Below are positions 1 to 7,065 of a stretch of 19,147 nt of DNA, in pieces. Positions within the stretch are counted from its first letter, which is position 1. The number at the start of each line of letters is the position of its first letter. The notes below the pieces were generated by a model. It was not told where the DNA came from, did no database searches, and saw only the letters and a list, made by a program, of their open reading frames with translations. The DNA is taken from positions 1 through 19,147 of the forward strand of contig JALTVH010000124.1 of the NCBI GenBank assembly GCA_027049085.1, written 5' to 3'. Source of the stretch: Aquificaceae bacterium. GTDB lineage: Bacteria > Aquificota > Aquificia > Aquificales > Aquificaceae. The translations under genes were made by a program, and so were the position numbers.

Positions 1-608
1 TTTGTCTCAATAACCCACTTCCTTGATACTTCTCCCTGATACTCCCAGGCAGTCTTAAGCTCAAAGGGGATCCCTCCCGCTTTGCCTTTGAGGAGCCATA
101 TATCTCCAGAACTGTACTCGCTAAGGTGAACATCACCAAATAAGTATTGAAGAACATAAAGGTCGTGCCAGGCCAGGTCCCAAAGAGGGTTAATGTAACC
201 TCTTCCTTTATTAAGACGCTCAATGTAAATGAATTCGGGTTTCATATCCCGCGGCAGGCTTCTGACCGGATGGGAGTAAAGTTCAATTTCAGATACCTCA
301 AGATTGGGATCCTCGGAGATCTTTCTGAACTCTTGGCTTGTCGTAGCCGGTGGCTTCTCAAGAAGGACAGGTATACCTTTGGAAAGAAATTCCCAGGCAA
401 CCTGAACATGATCCTCGGGATTGACCGCAATGATGACCCTTGATACCTCTTCCTTAACATCACCGAAGTGGCAGTAGAAGGGGCAGACCTCACAGAGATC
501 CGTTTTTTCAGGATTCAGGTCGCACAGCACGGGTATGATACCCATCTCCTGAAGCTTCAGAAGGTATTTGGATCCCATGTTGCCAAGACCGATCAAAAGG
601 ACGTGCAT
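1..608 (-). CDS. Gfo/Idh/MocA-family NAD(P)-dependent oxidoreductase, partial (C-terminus beyond left edge)
   Basis: This is an open frame of about 202 residues that starts with ATG at 606-608 and runs off the left edge without a stop. The start is preceded by GAGGTGAAGGA, a good ribosome site. The N-terminus MHVLLIGLGNMGSKYL is a Rossmann fold with the G-x-G-x-x-G dinucleotide loop. VLLEKPPA, near residue 85, matches the EKP motif of the Gfo/Idh/MocA family, which lies at the NAD(P) and substrate site. Near residue 148 NPLWDLAWHDLYVLQYLFGD matches the family's conserved segment, in which an Asp/His pair contributes to the catalytic region. Members oxidise or reduce sugars, inositols, biliverdin or amino-sugar nucleotides; the substrate cannot be told here. 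The gene lies 14 nt behind tRNA-Leu on the same strand and is probably co-transcribed with it. The family call is firm, the substrate unknown. Confidence 0.85.
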   Translation of the reverse strand, partial: MHVLLIGLGNMGSKYLLKLQEMGIIPVLCDLNPEKTDLCEVCPFYCHFGDVKEEVSRVIIAVNPEDHVQVAWEFLSKGIPVLLEKPPATTSQEFRKISEDPNLEVSEIELYSHPVRSLPRDMKPEFIYIERLNKGRGYINPLWDLAWHDLYVLQYLFGDVHLSEYSSGDIWLLKGKAGGIPFELKTAWEYQGEVSRKWVIET

Positions 609-622
609 TCCTTCACCTCAGA

Positions 623-706
623 TGCCGGAGGCGGGAGTCGAACCCGCACGCCCTTGCGGGCAGAGGATTTTGAATCCCCCGCGTCTGCCAGTTCCGCCAC
701 TCCGGC
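623..706 (-). tRNA. tRNA-Leu (anticodon CAA)
   Basis: The acceptor stem GCCGGAG (complement of 700-706) pairs with CTCCGGC (complement of 624-630), and the discriminator base is A at 623. The anticodon stem GGGGA/TCCTC encloses the loop TTCAAAA, giving anticodon CAA (complement of 670-672), which reads UUG. The T-arm is GCGGG-TTCGACT-CCCGC. A long variable arm (about CCCGC-AAG-GGCGT) marks a class II tRNA, as expected for Leu. The CCA tail is not encoded, since the bases after A73 are TC. The next gene starts 14 nt downstream. Confidence 0.95.
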
Positions 707-717
707 TTATTCCCTAA

Positions 718-723
718 ATTATA
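718..723 (-). promoter_or_regulatory. -10 box of the tRNA-Leu transcript
   Basis: The minus strand reads TATAAT here, 11 nt before the tRNA 5' end, which is the right distance for transcription starting a few bases upstream of the mature tRNA. A weak -35-like TTCGGG lies 17 bp further upstream. The region is AT-rich between tRNA-Leu and the divergent FMN gene promoter. Confidence 0.6.
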
Positions 724-761
724 TTCTAATATTCTGATTTCCCGAAAGGAGGATATTAATA

Positions 762-791
762 TTGAGATTGAATGTTAATTTTTGTTATAAT
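762..791 (+). promoter_or_regulatory. Promoter of the FMN-binding protein / membrane protein operon
   Basis: TTGAGA (762-767) and a perfect TATAAT (786-791) are separated by 18 bp, and the -10 box is preceded by TGT, an extended -10 (TGn). Transcription would start near 798-801. A TTG codon at 762 keeps the downstream frame open, but it is the -35 box itself, so it cannot be the translation start. Confidence 0.75.
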
Positions 792-809
792 GTCTGTGTG
801 GTGAGAGCA

Positions 810-1337
810 ATGATCATCCCTTTTCTATTGGCACTGTGCATCGTATCCTTTTCCTTAGAGAGGGACTTCAGCACACCAGAGAGATCAATGAAGAACTTCT
901 TCCCGGGATCCACCATAGAAGTGAAGAACATTGTAATTACGAAGGAACAGAAACAGCAAATTCAAAGGATTGCAAGAACAAGGCTCAGTACACGATTGAT
1001 CTCCTTATATGTAGCTAAGAGGGGAGAGGAAGTAGTGGGGTACGGATACGTTGATATCCACAGAGTCAGAACCCACAACGAGAGCGTCCTCTTTGTAATA
1101 AGTCCGGAAGGAAAGATCCTTGGGGTTGAGGTGCTTTCCTTCAATGAACCCCTTGAGTACATGGCGGATGAAGAGTGGCTTGAGATATTCAAAGGCAAGA
1201 GCATAGATAAAGACCAGCTCAGGCTCGGAAGAGATATTCCAAACATTACGGGTGCAACCCTCACCGCAAGGGCAATTGCAAAGGCTTCCCGCAGAGCCTT
1301 AGCCATCTGGAAGGTGCTCTTTGGAGGCGGAAATTGA
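810..1337 (+). CDS. Exported FMN-binding domain protein (RnfG/NqrC-type flavinylation site)
   Basis: This is a 175-aa protein with a hydrophobic N-terminal signal or anchor (MIIPFLLALCIVSFSL) followed by an FMN_bind-like domain. Near the C-terminus, residues 144-153 read PNITGATLTA. This matches the T/S-G-A-T-x-T/S motif in which ApbE attaches FMN through a phosphoester to the threonine of GAT (here about Thr150), as in NqrC and RnfG. The segment GKILGVEVLSFNEP is typical of the fold. The domain should sit outside the cytoplasmic membrane and carry electrons. ATG at 810 was chosen because GGTGAG at 800-805 precedes it and the promoter places the mRNA start near 798-801. An in-frame GTG at 801 is possible and would make the mRNA nearly leaderless. 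The downstream membrane gene overlaps its stop codon, so the two are translationally coupled. Confidence 0.85.
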   Translation: MIIPFLLALCIVSFSLERDFSTPERSMKNFFPGSTIEVKNIVITKEQKQQIQRIARTRLSTRLISLYVAKRGEEVVGYGYVDIHRVRTHNESVLFVISPEGKILGVEVLSFNEPLEYMADEEWLEIFKGKSIDKDQLRLGRDIPNITGATLTARAIAKASRRALAIWKVLFGGGN

Positions 1338-2281
1338 GGTTCTTCATATCCTCAAACATCAAAAGCAATGCACCTCTTTACATGACCGTCATATTTTTCC
1401 TTGCCTTTACCCTCCTTTTCTGGCTAACCAACTGGTTTTACTACCACTGGAAGTTTGGCCTGACTTACAAAAAGATGTTCGCTTACTTCTTCACGGACCC
1501 TGAATTTCCAGAAAAGATCCCTACCGCCCAGCTCCTTGAGGATATTCATATTCAGCTCTTTCTGTACTCCCTTTTTCTCCTGGCTCTTTCTTCCATATTC
1601 ATCCACAAGTGCATAAGGGACAGAGTTAAATACGCCCTGATCGGTGCCTCCTTTGGTTCGGGAATAATTGAACCCGTTTCCGGCCTCCTCCCGGTTTTTA
1701 TATCGCCTGTTTTTATATACCTCAAGATCTTCCTCTTCCTCCTGTTTCAGGTCTCAACGGGAATGATGATATTCTTTGCTATGAAGCTCTATCTTACAAA
1801 GGAGAAGGAAGAACCACCAGAGAGAGGAATTCTCTACACAATCGTCTTTATCTTTGCAGGATCCGTAATTCTCTTTGCCACCATTAATTTTTTTTTATTT
1901 ATAACTAAGTTTGGACTTCTCCCCTCTCAGGTTGCAGGCTACTTCATGGGAAACCCCGAACTCTTCATCAAACGAAAAACCCTCCAGGGACTGATGAACG
2001 TATTTAACCCTCATCTGATCAGTATGGCAGTTTATATCTTCGCCGTTGTTCACTTTGCTTTCTTTACAAACCTCAGGAGGAAGATCTACTGGTCGGTTCT
2101 CCTCTTTGGATTTGCCTTCCTTGACAACGCCTCGGGACCACTGATCCTCTACTTTGGACTGCCAATGGCCTACGTCAAGTCCGTTTCCTTCCTCATCTTT
2201 ACAGGATGCCTCTACTATATGGCTTTTCTGATAATGGTTTCAATTATCAGACACAGGGCAAGGCCGATCGTAGTCCTATGA
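1334..2281 (+). CDS. Polytopic membrane protein with an internal duplication, likely partner of the FMN protein
   Basis: This 315-aa protein is mostly hydrophobic, with about seven or eight predicted membrane segments (roughly residues 16-37, 72-91, 100-125, 128-153, 169-194, 228-248, 255-280 and 285-305). I do not recognise a named family. The two halves look like a tandem repeat. KFGL..., a YF/DPE stretch, DIH (His72) and a Gly-rich segment ending in EPVSG in the first half align with KFGL..., YF/NPE, NPH and a segment ending in DNASGP in the second. The second-half helix reads NPHLISMAVYIFAVVH, two His 13 residues apart, and the first-half helix runs His72 to His91. His ligands for b-type haem are therefore possible but unproven. 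The start is TTG (1334-1336), which overlaps the TGA of the FMN gene. A quinone or haem membrane subunit passing electrons to or from the flavoprotein is a reasonable guess. Confidence 0.7.
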   Translation: MRFFISSNIKSNAPLYMTVIFFLAFTLLFWLTNWFYYHWKFGLTYKKMFAYFFTDPEFPEKIPTAQLLEDIHIQLFLYSLFLLALSSIFIHKCIRDRVKYALIGASFGSGIIEPVSGLLPVFISPVFIYLKIFLFLLFQVSTGMMIFFAMKLYLTKEKEEPPERGILYTIVFIFAGSVILFATINFFLFITKFGLLPSQVAGYFMGNPELFIKRKTLQGLMNVFNPHLISMAVYIFAVVHFAFFTNLRRKIYWSVLLFGFAFLDNASGPLILYFGLPMAYVKSVSFLIFTGCLYYMAFLIMVSIIRHRARPIVVL

Positions 2282-3652
2282 TATTCCCTCCTCCCTCTTA
2301 GCCACATCCAGCCTTCTGATCACCTCTTCGCGGGCAGTTCCACCAAAGGAAATTTTCATGTCCGCACTCCTCTCAGGACTCATGAGTTCAAGGGCTTCTT
2401 TATCAAACAGGTCTGAAAAGGTCCTTAGCTCCTGAAGTGATAAATCCTCCGGTTTTTTCCCTTTTTCAATGAGATAGGCTGTCACTTTGCCCGCTATCTC
2501 ATGGGCTTTCCTGAAGGGTAGTCCTTTTCTCACCAGATAATTGGCAAGGTCTGTCATAAGGGTAAAGCCTCCGGCAGAGGCTTTGAGTCTTTCCTCATTG
2601 AACTCAAGTCCATCAAGTATCTTTCTTAAAGCTTTGAGTGACCCATCAAGGGTTCTGAGGCTGTCAAAAAGAGGTTCCTTGTCTTCCTGAAGGTCACGGT
2701 TATAAGCGGTGGGAAGGCCTTTGAGAACAACCATCAAAGAAACAAGGTTGCCTATTAGCCTGCCCGTCTTTCCTCTAACAAGTTCCAGTAGATCCGGATT
2801 CTTTTTCTGAGGCATAATTGAGCTACCAGTGCATAGGCTGTCGGGGAGGCTGACAAAGCCAAACTCTTCCGTTGACCACAGGATAAGGTCTTCTGCAAGG
2901 CGCGAAAGGTGCAGTCCGATCTGAGCAGAGATAAAGAGAGCCTCAAGGATGAAGTCTCTATCTGAAGTGGCCTGGAGAGAATTCCTTGAGATCCTTGAAA
3001 ATCCAAGTTCTCTCGCAACAGTAAACCTATCAATGGCGAAATCCACACCAGCAACCGCTCCGCTTCCCAAGGGAAGCTCATCAAGTCGTCTTAGAAAATC
3101 TACCAGCCTGTCGGTGTCCTTTAGAAACATCTCTCTGAAGGCAAGGAAATAGTGAGCAAGCCTGATGGGCTGGGCTCTCTGCAGATGAGTATAAGAGGGA
3201 GTGATTAGACCAAGGGACTCTTCTGCCCTTTTTACAAGAGTTCTTCTGAGCCCCCCAAGCTCCTCAAGAAGACTCAGGATCTTCTCTCTAAGGTAGAGCC
3301 TCTCATCGGTTGCGATCTGATCGTTCCTTGACCGAGCGGTATGGATCTTTGCACCGGCGGGACCTGCAAGCTCGGTTAGCCTCCTTTCTATGTTCATGTG
3401 AACGTCTTCAAGGTCCCTTCGCCAGTTAAACTTGCCTTCCTTGATTTCCCTCTCAATCTCGTCAAGGCTTTTAAGAACTTTCTCAAGTTCCTCCTTGCTC
3501 ATAACGCCAGCCTTTTTCAGGCTCCTTGCGTGGGCTCGGCTCAGGGCAATGTCCTGGAGGGCGAGTTCTCTGTCAAAGCTGACCGATTCGGTGAACTCCT
3601 CAACAAAGCTGTCGGTTTCTTCAGAGAAGCGCCCGCCCCACGGTTTGTCCAT
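2276..3652 (-). CDS. argH: Argininosuccinate lyase
   Basis: This 458-aa protein has the normal family length. It splits argininosuccinate into arginine and fumarate, the last step of arginine synthesis, in the cytoplasm as a homotetramer. The fumarase/aspartase superfamily signature GSSIMPQKKNPD is present near residue 278 and carries the catalytic serine. HTARSRNDQIATD (about residues 104-116) and TSRDRDF-like ATSDRDF are also seen, as is the ArgH N-terminus MDKPWGGRFSEETD. The start is ATG at 3650-3652. The bases just upstream give no Shine-Dalgarno site but do give an extended -10 box 6 nt away, suggesting a leaderless mRNA. No other arginine gene is adjacent. The 3' end overlaps the convergent membrane protein gene by 6 nt: the TAG stop of argH is the complement of a Leu codon of that gene, leaving no room for a terminator. 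Confidence 0.97.
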   Translation of the reverse strand: MDKPWGGRFSEETDSFVEEFTESVSFDRELALQDIALSRAHARSLKKAGVMSKEELEKVLKSLDEIEREIKEGKFNWRRDLEDVHMNIERRLTELAGPAGAKIHTARSRNDQIATDERLYLREKILSLLEELGGLRRTLVKRAEESLGLITPSYTHLQRAQPIRLAHYFLAFREMFLKDTDRLVDFLRRLDELPLGSGAVAGVDFAIDRFTVARELGFSRISRNSLQATSDRDFILEALFISAQIGLHLSRLAEDLILWSTEEFGFVSLPDSLCTGSSIMPQKKNPDLLELVRGKTGRLIGNLVSLMVVLKGLPTAYNRDLQEDKEPLFDSLRTLDGSLKALRKILDGLEFNEERLKASAGGFTLMTDLANYLVRKGLPFRKAHEIAGKVTAYLIEKGKKPEDLSLQELRTFSDLFDKEALELMSPERSADMKISFGGTAREEVIRRLDVAKREEGIS

Positions 3653-3658
3653 AGAGAA

Positions 3659-3667
3659 ATTTTAACA
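3659..3667 (-). promoter_or_regulatory. Extended -10 box of argH (leaderless start)
   Basis: The minus strand reads TGTTAAAAT, which is TGn plus the -10 hexamer TAAAAT (complement of 3659-3664). Only 6 nt (TTCTCT) separate the hexamer from the argH ATG. Transcription at the usual 7 nt after the -10 box would begin on the A of the ATG. No convincing -35 hexamer is seen, as is common for extended -10 promoters. Confidence 0.55.
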
Positions 3668-3746
3668 GTCTGGTAATTTTACCCTCCCATGAAGGCAACA
3701 TGGCATTAGTATGGAAATGTCGCAAATAAACCGGGGAGGTTGGATT

Positions 3747-4979
3747 ATGAAGAACCTGCAATTCTTTGGAATGGGTGCTCTGTGTGCCCTGGTCCTTTCC
3801 TGCTCTGGCAACCAAAGCGGAGGAGATCCAGGACAAGGCGGGGGTAACTTTCTAACGGGTACCTTTGTGGCACCAGATGGCCAGACACCGATTGCGGGTG
3901 CAACGGTATGGATACCTGGTTCTGGACCGAGTCCTGTTCTCTCAAGCCTGAGTTCTGACTGCGAGAGTCCACCAGAAAGTTACAGAGTCTTTGCCTGTAC
4001 TGGTCCCGATGGAACCTTTCGCTTAAACATACAAGGAATCAGCGGTGCTGTGACACTCAAGCTTAAAAAAGGTGCATTTATGCAGACTCTAAACATAGAC
4101 CTTAATTCCGGCGGATCCGATCTGGGACAAATTACCCTCGGACAAGATCCATCAACCGGTGCTCCGAAAATGGCAGTGGTAACAGGCAATTATGACAGAA
4201 TGCAGGATGTCCTTGCCAAACTCGGGTTCGGAGAAATTGATTCCTTTGGAAATCTCAGACTTGGAACTGAAAGGTTTGACTTATATGATGGAAACAGCTC
4301 TTTAGATCCAAGCTACCCCGATTTTGATACCATCTTTAATGATGGGGACGGGGACTCAAAACCTGATATCAATAACTACGACATAGTTTTCATTAATTGC
4401 GGTACGAACTACGAGTTCCTTCTTTCCGATAGTTCAAAGGTCCAGATCCTGAGGGAATATGTTCAAAACGGAGGAAGGCTATATGTGACCGATCTGTCCT
4501 ACGACTTTGTTGAGCAGGTTTTCCCAGAGTTTATAGACTTCTACCTCAGTGACTCTACCCCAGAAGCCGATCCAGAAACAATGAATGAGGCACAGCAGGG
4601 AAGCGGGAGTATAACGACGGAGGCCGATATTAAGGACAACATGATGAAGGAGTGGTTAAAGATCGTGAGCTGTGTTGATACCATGGATAATCCCGTTGAC
4701 TGTGTAAATCCATCCACTGGAAAAGTAGACATAGAAGGCTTTTTACCAGGATGGGCTGTTATGAATGGATCGCACCCCTCAAAAGCTTCAGAGGTAAAAA
4801 TCTGGGTTGAAGGACCCGTTGAGTTCGGATATCCCATCGATAGCGGGATAAAACCCTTAACCGCAAGTTTTCCCTTCGGATCAGGTAAGGTTCTCTTTAC
4901 TTCCTATCACACGGAAGCAGCAAACATAACGGGACTTTTACCGCAGGAACGAATACTCCAGTACCTTGTGTTCTTCTGA
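3747..4979 (+). CDS. Lipoprotein with carboxypeptidase-regulatory-like and amidotransferase/ThuA-like fold regions
   Basis: This 410-aa protein starts at ATG 3747, chosen because GGGGAGG stands about 7 nt upstream; an ATG at 3711 gives an unlikely N-terminus. It begins MKNLQFFGMGALCALVLSC, a lipoprotein signal with lipobox VLSC and lipidated Cys19, followed by a Gly/Ser-rich linker. TGTFVAPDGQTPIAGATVWI (about residues 38-57) and GPDGTFRLNI resemble a carboxypeptidase regulatory-like beta domain. The C-terminal part, from about residue 142 (KMAVVTGNYDRMQDVLAKLG) through YDIVFINCGTN, VQILREYVQNGGRLYVTDLSYDF and ASFPFGSGKVLFTSYHTE, looks like a class I glutamine amidotransferase/ThuA-like alpha-beta fold with no obvious catalytic triad. 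A stretch GDGDSKPDINNYD could bind calcium. It would be anchored on the cell surface or in the periplasm. Substrate and role are unknown. Confidence 0.7.
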   Translation: MKNLQFFGMGALCALVLSCSGNQSGGDPGQGGGNFLTGTFVAPDGQTPIAGATVWIPGSGPSPVLSSLSSDCESPPESYRVFACTGPDGTFRLNIQGISGAVTLKLKKGAFMQTLNIDLNSGGSDLGQITLGQDPSTGAPKMAVVTGNYDRMQDVLAKLGFGEIDSFGNLRLGTERFDLYDGNSSLDPSYPDFDTIFNDGDGDSKPDINNYDIVFINCGTNYEFLLSDSSKVQILREYVQNGGRLYVTDLSYDFVEQVFPEFIDFYLSDSTPEADPETMNEAQQGSGSITTEADIKDNMMKEWLKIVSCVDTMDNPVDCVNPSTGKVDIEGFLPGWAVMNGSHPSKASEVKIWVEGPVEFGYPIDSGIKPLTASFPFGSGKVLFTSYHTEAANITGLLPQERILQYLVFF

Positions 4980-4993
4980 GAGATGTTTATATT
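4966..4993 (+). promoter_or_regulatory. Candidate promoter of the sdhB-like/radA genes
   Basis: TTGTGT (4966-4971) and TATATT (4988-4993) are separated by 16 bp and overlap the end of the lipoprotein gene. The -10 box is followed by only 9 nt before the ATG at 5003, with no Shine-Dalgarno sequence in the gap, so transcription would begin at or within a few bases of the start codon. Confidence 0.5.
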
Positions 4994-5002
4994 ATCTTCC
5001 TT

Positions 5003-5692
5003 ATGAAGCTGAGACTCAGGATTAAGAGAGGTACGGTAAAGGAAGAGAGGTACGACAGCTTTGAGATAGAGGTGAGCGAGGGGATGACCTTCCTCTCCGC
5101 CCTCCAGAAAATAAAGGAAGAGATCGATCCCAGCCTCACCTTCAGGCAGTTCTGCAGGGCGGGGATCTGTGGCACCTGTGCCATCACCATCAACGGCTTT
5201 CCCAAGCTCGCCTGCAGGGAACAGGTTCTGCCCTATGCTATGTTGGAGGAGGAGGTAACCCTTGAGCCTCTGGAAAAGTTCCCCGTCATCAGGGACCTTG
5301 CCATTGATTCCTCTGACATGGTTACTGAAATGAAAAGGCTCAGGTCCTGGATCAGGGAATTCTCAGGAGAGGTGAGGATACCGCCCGAACTGAGCAGGAG
5401 GATTGAGAAGTCCGCGGACTGCATCCTCTGCCTTGCCTGCCAGTCCCACTGCCCTCAGATCCTTGAGGAGGAATACCTGGGACCCCTTTACTTTGCAAAG
5501 CTTTACAGATTCCTTGAGGACCCGAGGGACCAGGAAGGTGAGAAGAGGCTTGAGATTGCGGTTGAGGAGGGAAACCTCTACCACTGCCTTTCCTGCAACA
5601 AATGCAACAACGTCTGCCCGAAGGACGTTGAGCCCGCAACTCTCATCAGGGAGCTGATGACCTATACTGATACCGATGGGCAGGGAAAGTAG
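5003..5692 (+). CDS. Succinate dehydrogenase/fumarate reductase-type iron-sulfur subunit, with an extra cluster cysteine
   Basis: This 229-aa protein matches SdhB/FrdB, which passes electrons between the flavin subunit and quinone through three Fe-S clusters. The N-terminal [2Fe-2S] domain has Cys51, Cys56, Cys59 (CRAGICGTC) and Cys71. The first ferredoxin motif is CILCLACQSHCP (Cys140, 143, 146, 150). The second is CLSCNKCNNVCPK (Cys195, 198, 201, 205). Usual SdhB proteins lack the equivalent of Cys198 and so hold a [3Fe-4S] cluster. With it, a second [4Fe-4S] cluster is expected, as in archaeal E-type succinate dehydrogenases and thiol:fumarate reductase. No flavoprotein or membrane-anchor gene is adjacent. 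The family call is sure; succinate versus fumarate (or another donor or acceptor) is open, so no symbol is given. The gene overlaps the start of radA by 17 nt. Confidence 0.9.
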   Translation: MKLRLRIKRGTVKEERYDSFEIEVSEGMTFLSALQKIKEEIDPSLTFRQFCRAGICGTCAITINGFPKLACREQVLPYAMLEEEVTLEPLEKFPVIRDLAIDSSDMVTEMKRLRSWIREFSGEVRIPPELSRRIEKSADCILCLACQSHCPQILEEEYLGPLYFAKLYRFLEDPRDQEGEKRLEIAVEEGNLYHCLSCNKCNNVCPKDVEPATLIRELMTYTDTDGQGK

Positions 5693-7010
5693 GAGGTATG
5701 TGTGCCAGTCCTGCGGTTACTCAAGCGTCAAATGGATGGGGAGGTGCCCCTCCTGCGGTGAGTGGAACACCCTCCTTGAGGAAAGGGAAAGGAGTTATTT
5801 AAAGGTCCTTAAAACACCGCCCGTCAGGGCGGTCCCTTTAGACAGCATTCCCGAAGAGAGCTTTACAAGAATATCAACGGGCTTTGAGAACTTGGATGGG
5901 GTTCTGGGTGGAGGTCTTGTTCCGGGTCAGGTGGTTCTGATTGCGGGAGAGCCGGGTATCGGAAAGTCAACGCTCCTCCTTCAGGTTTCCAGAAGGCTCA
6001 GAAGTGGTGGAAAGGTTCTCTACGTTTCGGGGGAAGAGTCTTCAAGCCAGATTGCGATGAGGGCAAAGAGAGTAGGCGCAGTTGAGGGCCGAATTCTGAT
6101 ACTTACAGAGACGGTCTTTGAGAGGATCCTCTCCGCGGTGAGGGAGACAGGACCCTCCCTTGTGGTTCTTGACTCTATTCAGACGGTTTACTCTGAGGAG
6201 CTTGAGTCCTCAGCGGGATCTGTCTCTCAGGTGCGGGAGTGCGCCTTCAGACTTTCGGAGCTGTGTAAGGAGATGGGGATCCCCTGCTTTATTGTCGGTC
6301 AGGTGACGAAGGAGGGGGCTATTGCAGGTCCCAAGGTCCTTGAGCATCTGGTGGACACCGTTCTCCACTTTGAGGGAGAGAGATTCAACTTTTACAGAGT
6401 TATCAAGGTTTCAAAAAACAGGTTCGGTCAGGCTGGGGAGGTCGCGGTCTTCAGGATGACCGATAGAGGACTTGAGGAAGTCCTTGAGCCCTCTGCCTTT
6501 TTCATTGAGCAGAGAGTGAGGTCCCCGGGGAGCGTGATCTTCCCCTACACCGAGGGAACAAAGCCGATCCTCCTTGAGGTTCAGGGCCTCGTGGTTCAGG
6601 CTCTCTACACGACGCCCCAGAGGAAGACCCAGGGCTACGATACGGGGAGGCTTTCTCTGATCCTTGCGGTTCTTGAGAAGGAGGCGGGGATCTTTACTAG
6701 GGACTCAGACGTCTTTGTAAATATAGCGGGCGGAATGGCGGTCAGGGAACCTGCCTGTGACCTTGCGGTTGCGGTTGCCATTGCGTCTTCCAAAAGGGAA
6801 AGGATAATTCCCGAAGATACCGTGGTCTTCGGTGAGCTCGGCCTTGCTGGTGAGGTGAGGGCTGTTCACTTTGGAGAGTTGAGGATTGAAGAGGCAAGAA
6901 AGTTCGGCTTTAAACGTGCTCTTGTGCCCAGGGGGCAGGAGCTTGAGGGCAATGGAATAGAAGTTATAGGAGTATCAAGTATTTCCGAAGCCATAGATCT
7001 GATCCTCTGA
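5676..7010 (+). CDS. radA: DNA repair protein RadA/Sms
   Basis: This 444-aa protein has the usual length. It is a RecA-superfamily ATPase that drives branch migration during homologous recombination. Domains in order: an N-terminal zinc finger with Cys10/Cys13 and Cys24/Cys27 (CQSCG...CPSCG), Walker A GEPGIGKST (residues 91-99), Walker B LVVLDS (162-167), the RadA-specific KNRFG motif (247-251), and a C-terminal Lon-protease-like domain (about 265-444) ending in the usual EVRAVHFGELRIEEARKFG region. The ATG at 5676 lies inside the end of the preceding gene, so the two overlap. No clear Shine-Dalgarno site precedes it. An in-frame GTG at 5700 has AGGAGG just before it but would cut into the zinc finger region. 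RadA ends 55 nt before lexA, placing a recombination gene directly before the SOS regulator. Confidence 0.97.
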   Translation: MGRESRRYVCQSCGYSSVKWMGRCPSCGEWNTLLEERERSYLKVLKTPPVRAVPLDSIPEESFTRISTGFENLDGVLGGGLVPGQVVLIAGEPGIGKSTLLLQVSRRLRSGGKVLYVSGEESSSQIAMRAKRVGAVEGRILILTETVFERILSAVRETGPSLVVLDSIQTVYSEELESSAGSVSQVRECAFRLSELCKEMGIPCFIVGQVTKEGAIAGPKVLEHLVDTVLHFEGERFNFYRVIKVSKNRFGQAGEVAVFRMTDRGLEEVLEPSAFFIEQRVRSPGSVIFPYTEGTKPILLEVQGLVVQALYTTPQRKTQGYDTGRLSLILAVLEKEAGIFTRDSDVFVNIAGGMAVREPACDLAVAVAIASSKRERIIPEDTVVFGELGLAGEVRAVHFGELRIEEARKFGFKRALVPRGQELEGNGIEVIGVSSISEAIDLIL

Positions 7011-7030
7011 GGCTGAACGATCCCACGGAG

Positions 7031-7059
7031 TTGCTGTTCGGTTTTTGTTCGGTTATATT
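7031..7059 (+). promoter_or_regulatory. lexA promoter
   Basis: TTGCTG (7031-7036) and TATATT (7054-7059) are exactly 17 bp apart. The -10 box is followed by 6 nt and then the ATG of lexA at 7066. A start 7 nt after the -10 box falls on the A of that ATG, so the mRNA should be leaderless. This matches the lack of a Shine-Dalgarno sequence in front of lexA. Confidence 0.75.
7036..7050 (+). promoter_or_regulatory. Candidate LexA operator, direct repeat GTTC-N7-GTTC
   Basis: GTTCGGTTTTTGTTC runs from the last base of the -35 box into the spacer of the lexA promoter. It is part of a longer near-perfect tandem repeat of 11 bp, TTGCTGTTCGG (7031-7041) and TTTTTGTTCGG (7042-7052), 9 of 11 identical, i.e. 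one helical turn. GTTC-N7-GTTC is the established LexA box of Alphaproteobacteria. The Gram-positive box (CGAAC-N4-GTTCG) and the E. coli box (CTGT-N8-ACAG) are not seen. The position, occluding RNA polymerase, fits autorepression. Binding is inferred. Confidence 0.7.
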
Positions 7060-7065
7060 ATATCC

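Noticed and set aside
468..737. Plus-strand open frame of 89 codons
   Set aside because: It is antisense to the oxidoreductase start and to tRNA-Leu, with no domain and no ribosome site.
762..809. N-terminal extension of the FMN-binding protein from TTG 762
   Set aside because: These bases are the -35 box, spacer and -10 box of a well-formed promoter; the mRNA would start near 798-801.
7045..7065. LexA start at ATG/GTT region 7045
   Set aside because: It lies within the promoter and operator; MLSRRQREVLDFI at 7066 is the usual LexA beginning.
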